Source: Planctomycetota bacterium (GTDB lineage: Bacteria > Planctomycetota > UBA11346). Taken from it: a DNA stretch of 5,016 bases. Of the stretch, positions 4,816-5,016 are shown piece after piece. How positions within the stretch are numbered: position 1 is the stretch's first letter; each line of letters begins with the position of its first letter. A model generated the notes under the pieces. It was not told where the DNA came from and did not search any database. It worked only from the letters and a program-made list of their open reading frames with translations. Both the position numbers and the translations under genes were made by a program. Location of the stretch: the NCBI GenBank assembly GCA_024641365.1, contig JAHEDF010000338.1:1-5016 (forward strand), written 5' to 3'.

Positions 4816-5016
4816 ATGGCCGACCTAGATCTCAATACGCTTTATCATGCAAATGTGTTGAGCGATGTTCGCACACATGCGGCTGGTCCCTCTGGCGCAC
4901 TGCCGCTCACGCATGATTTATTATTACATGCGCCAAGCGGTGATTTATTTGGTATGACGCAAAATGCGGCTATGGGCTGGTCGCCAGACCAATTAACGCG
5001 CGATCAAGTATTAATT
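4816..5016 (+). CDS. YjhG/YagF-type D-xylonate dehydratase (IlvD/Edd family), N-terminal 67 codons only
   Basis: ATG at 4816 follows AGGAG with 6-nt spacing. The frame stays open to the window edge, so this is the first tenth or so of a protein that is usually about 650 aa. VRTHAAGPSGALPLT (18-32), followed by PSGDLFGMTQNAAMGWSPDQL (40-60), matches the N-terminus of E. coli YjhG/YagF closely. Those enzymes dehydrate D-xylonate to 2-keto-3-deoxy-D-xylonate with an iron-sulfur cluster in the cytoplasm. The cluster cysteines lie beyond the window. Residue 52 is Ala where I recall Gly in YjhG (NAGMGW). It is divergent from the Tat-exported isomerase-like gene and shares its control region, consistent with a sugar-acid utilisation locus. 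Confidence 0.85.
   Translation, partial: MADLDLNTLYHANVLSDVRTHAAGPSGALPLTHDLLLHAPSGDLFGMTQNAAMGWSPDQLTRDQVLI

Noticed and set aside
4616..4828. 70-aa plus-strand frame across the divergent intergenic region
   Set aside because: It has no ribosome site, runs antisense into the Tat gene region, and overlaps the dehydratase start in another frame.
1..5016. CRISPR array, tRNA, insertion sequence or phage remnant
   Set aside because: No spaced direct repeats, cloverleaf with CCA end, transposase frame or terminal inverted repeats were seen.

Overview
The window looks like a chromosomal stretch from a Gram-negative bacterium of moderate GC content. The evidence is an outer-membrane-type lipoprotein signal, a Sec signal peptide, a twin-arginine signal and AGGAG-type ribosome binding sites. 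The protein families occur in Gammaproteobacteria (Cellvibrio-like) and in Planctomycetes/Verrucomicrobia, and the sequence alone does not let me choose between them. I see no insertion sequence, phage gene, CRISPR array, tRNA or rRNA.

Layout: (1) At the left end, on the minus strand, is a ten-helix EamA/DMT-type permease (126-1127) ending in a rho-independent terminator (37-83). (2) Between 1128 and 1596 there is no large gene, but the stretch is dense in regulatory signals. Reading toward the permease it holds a possible leader peptide with two Trp codons, an antiterminator/terminator pair typical of transcription attenuation, and a 47-codon small ORF with a good ribosome binding site that overlaps the permease start (ATGA). 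Reading the other way it holds an 8-codon minigene behind a perfect Shine-Dalgarno sequence. (3) On the plus strand, two genes overlap by one base (TAATG). The first is a secreted protein with a staphylococcal-nuclease fold whose catalytic residues appear to be lost (1597-2526). The second is a family-3 solute-binding lipoprotein (2526-3422). A perfect 20-bp inverted repeat (3434-3477) ends both this operon and the gene that faces it. (4) On the minus strand, 3491-4609 (possibly up to 4687) encodes a Tat-exported TIM-barrel protein of the sugar phosphate isomerase/epimerase class. (5) A divergent intergenic region with a 32-bp imperfect palindrome and a second small dyad separates it from the first 67 codons of a YjhG/YagF-type D-xylonate dehydratase, which runs off the right edge.

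The right half is probably a sugar or sugar-acid utilisation locus, with the isomerase-like protein and the aldonate dehydratase sharing a control region. The middle operon makes two envelope proteins, and neither ABC permease nor ATPase subunits are visible for the binding protein. The points most worth a second look are the attenuator-like leader ahead of a transporter gene and the pseudo-nuclease coupled to a binding protein.
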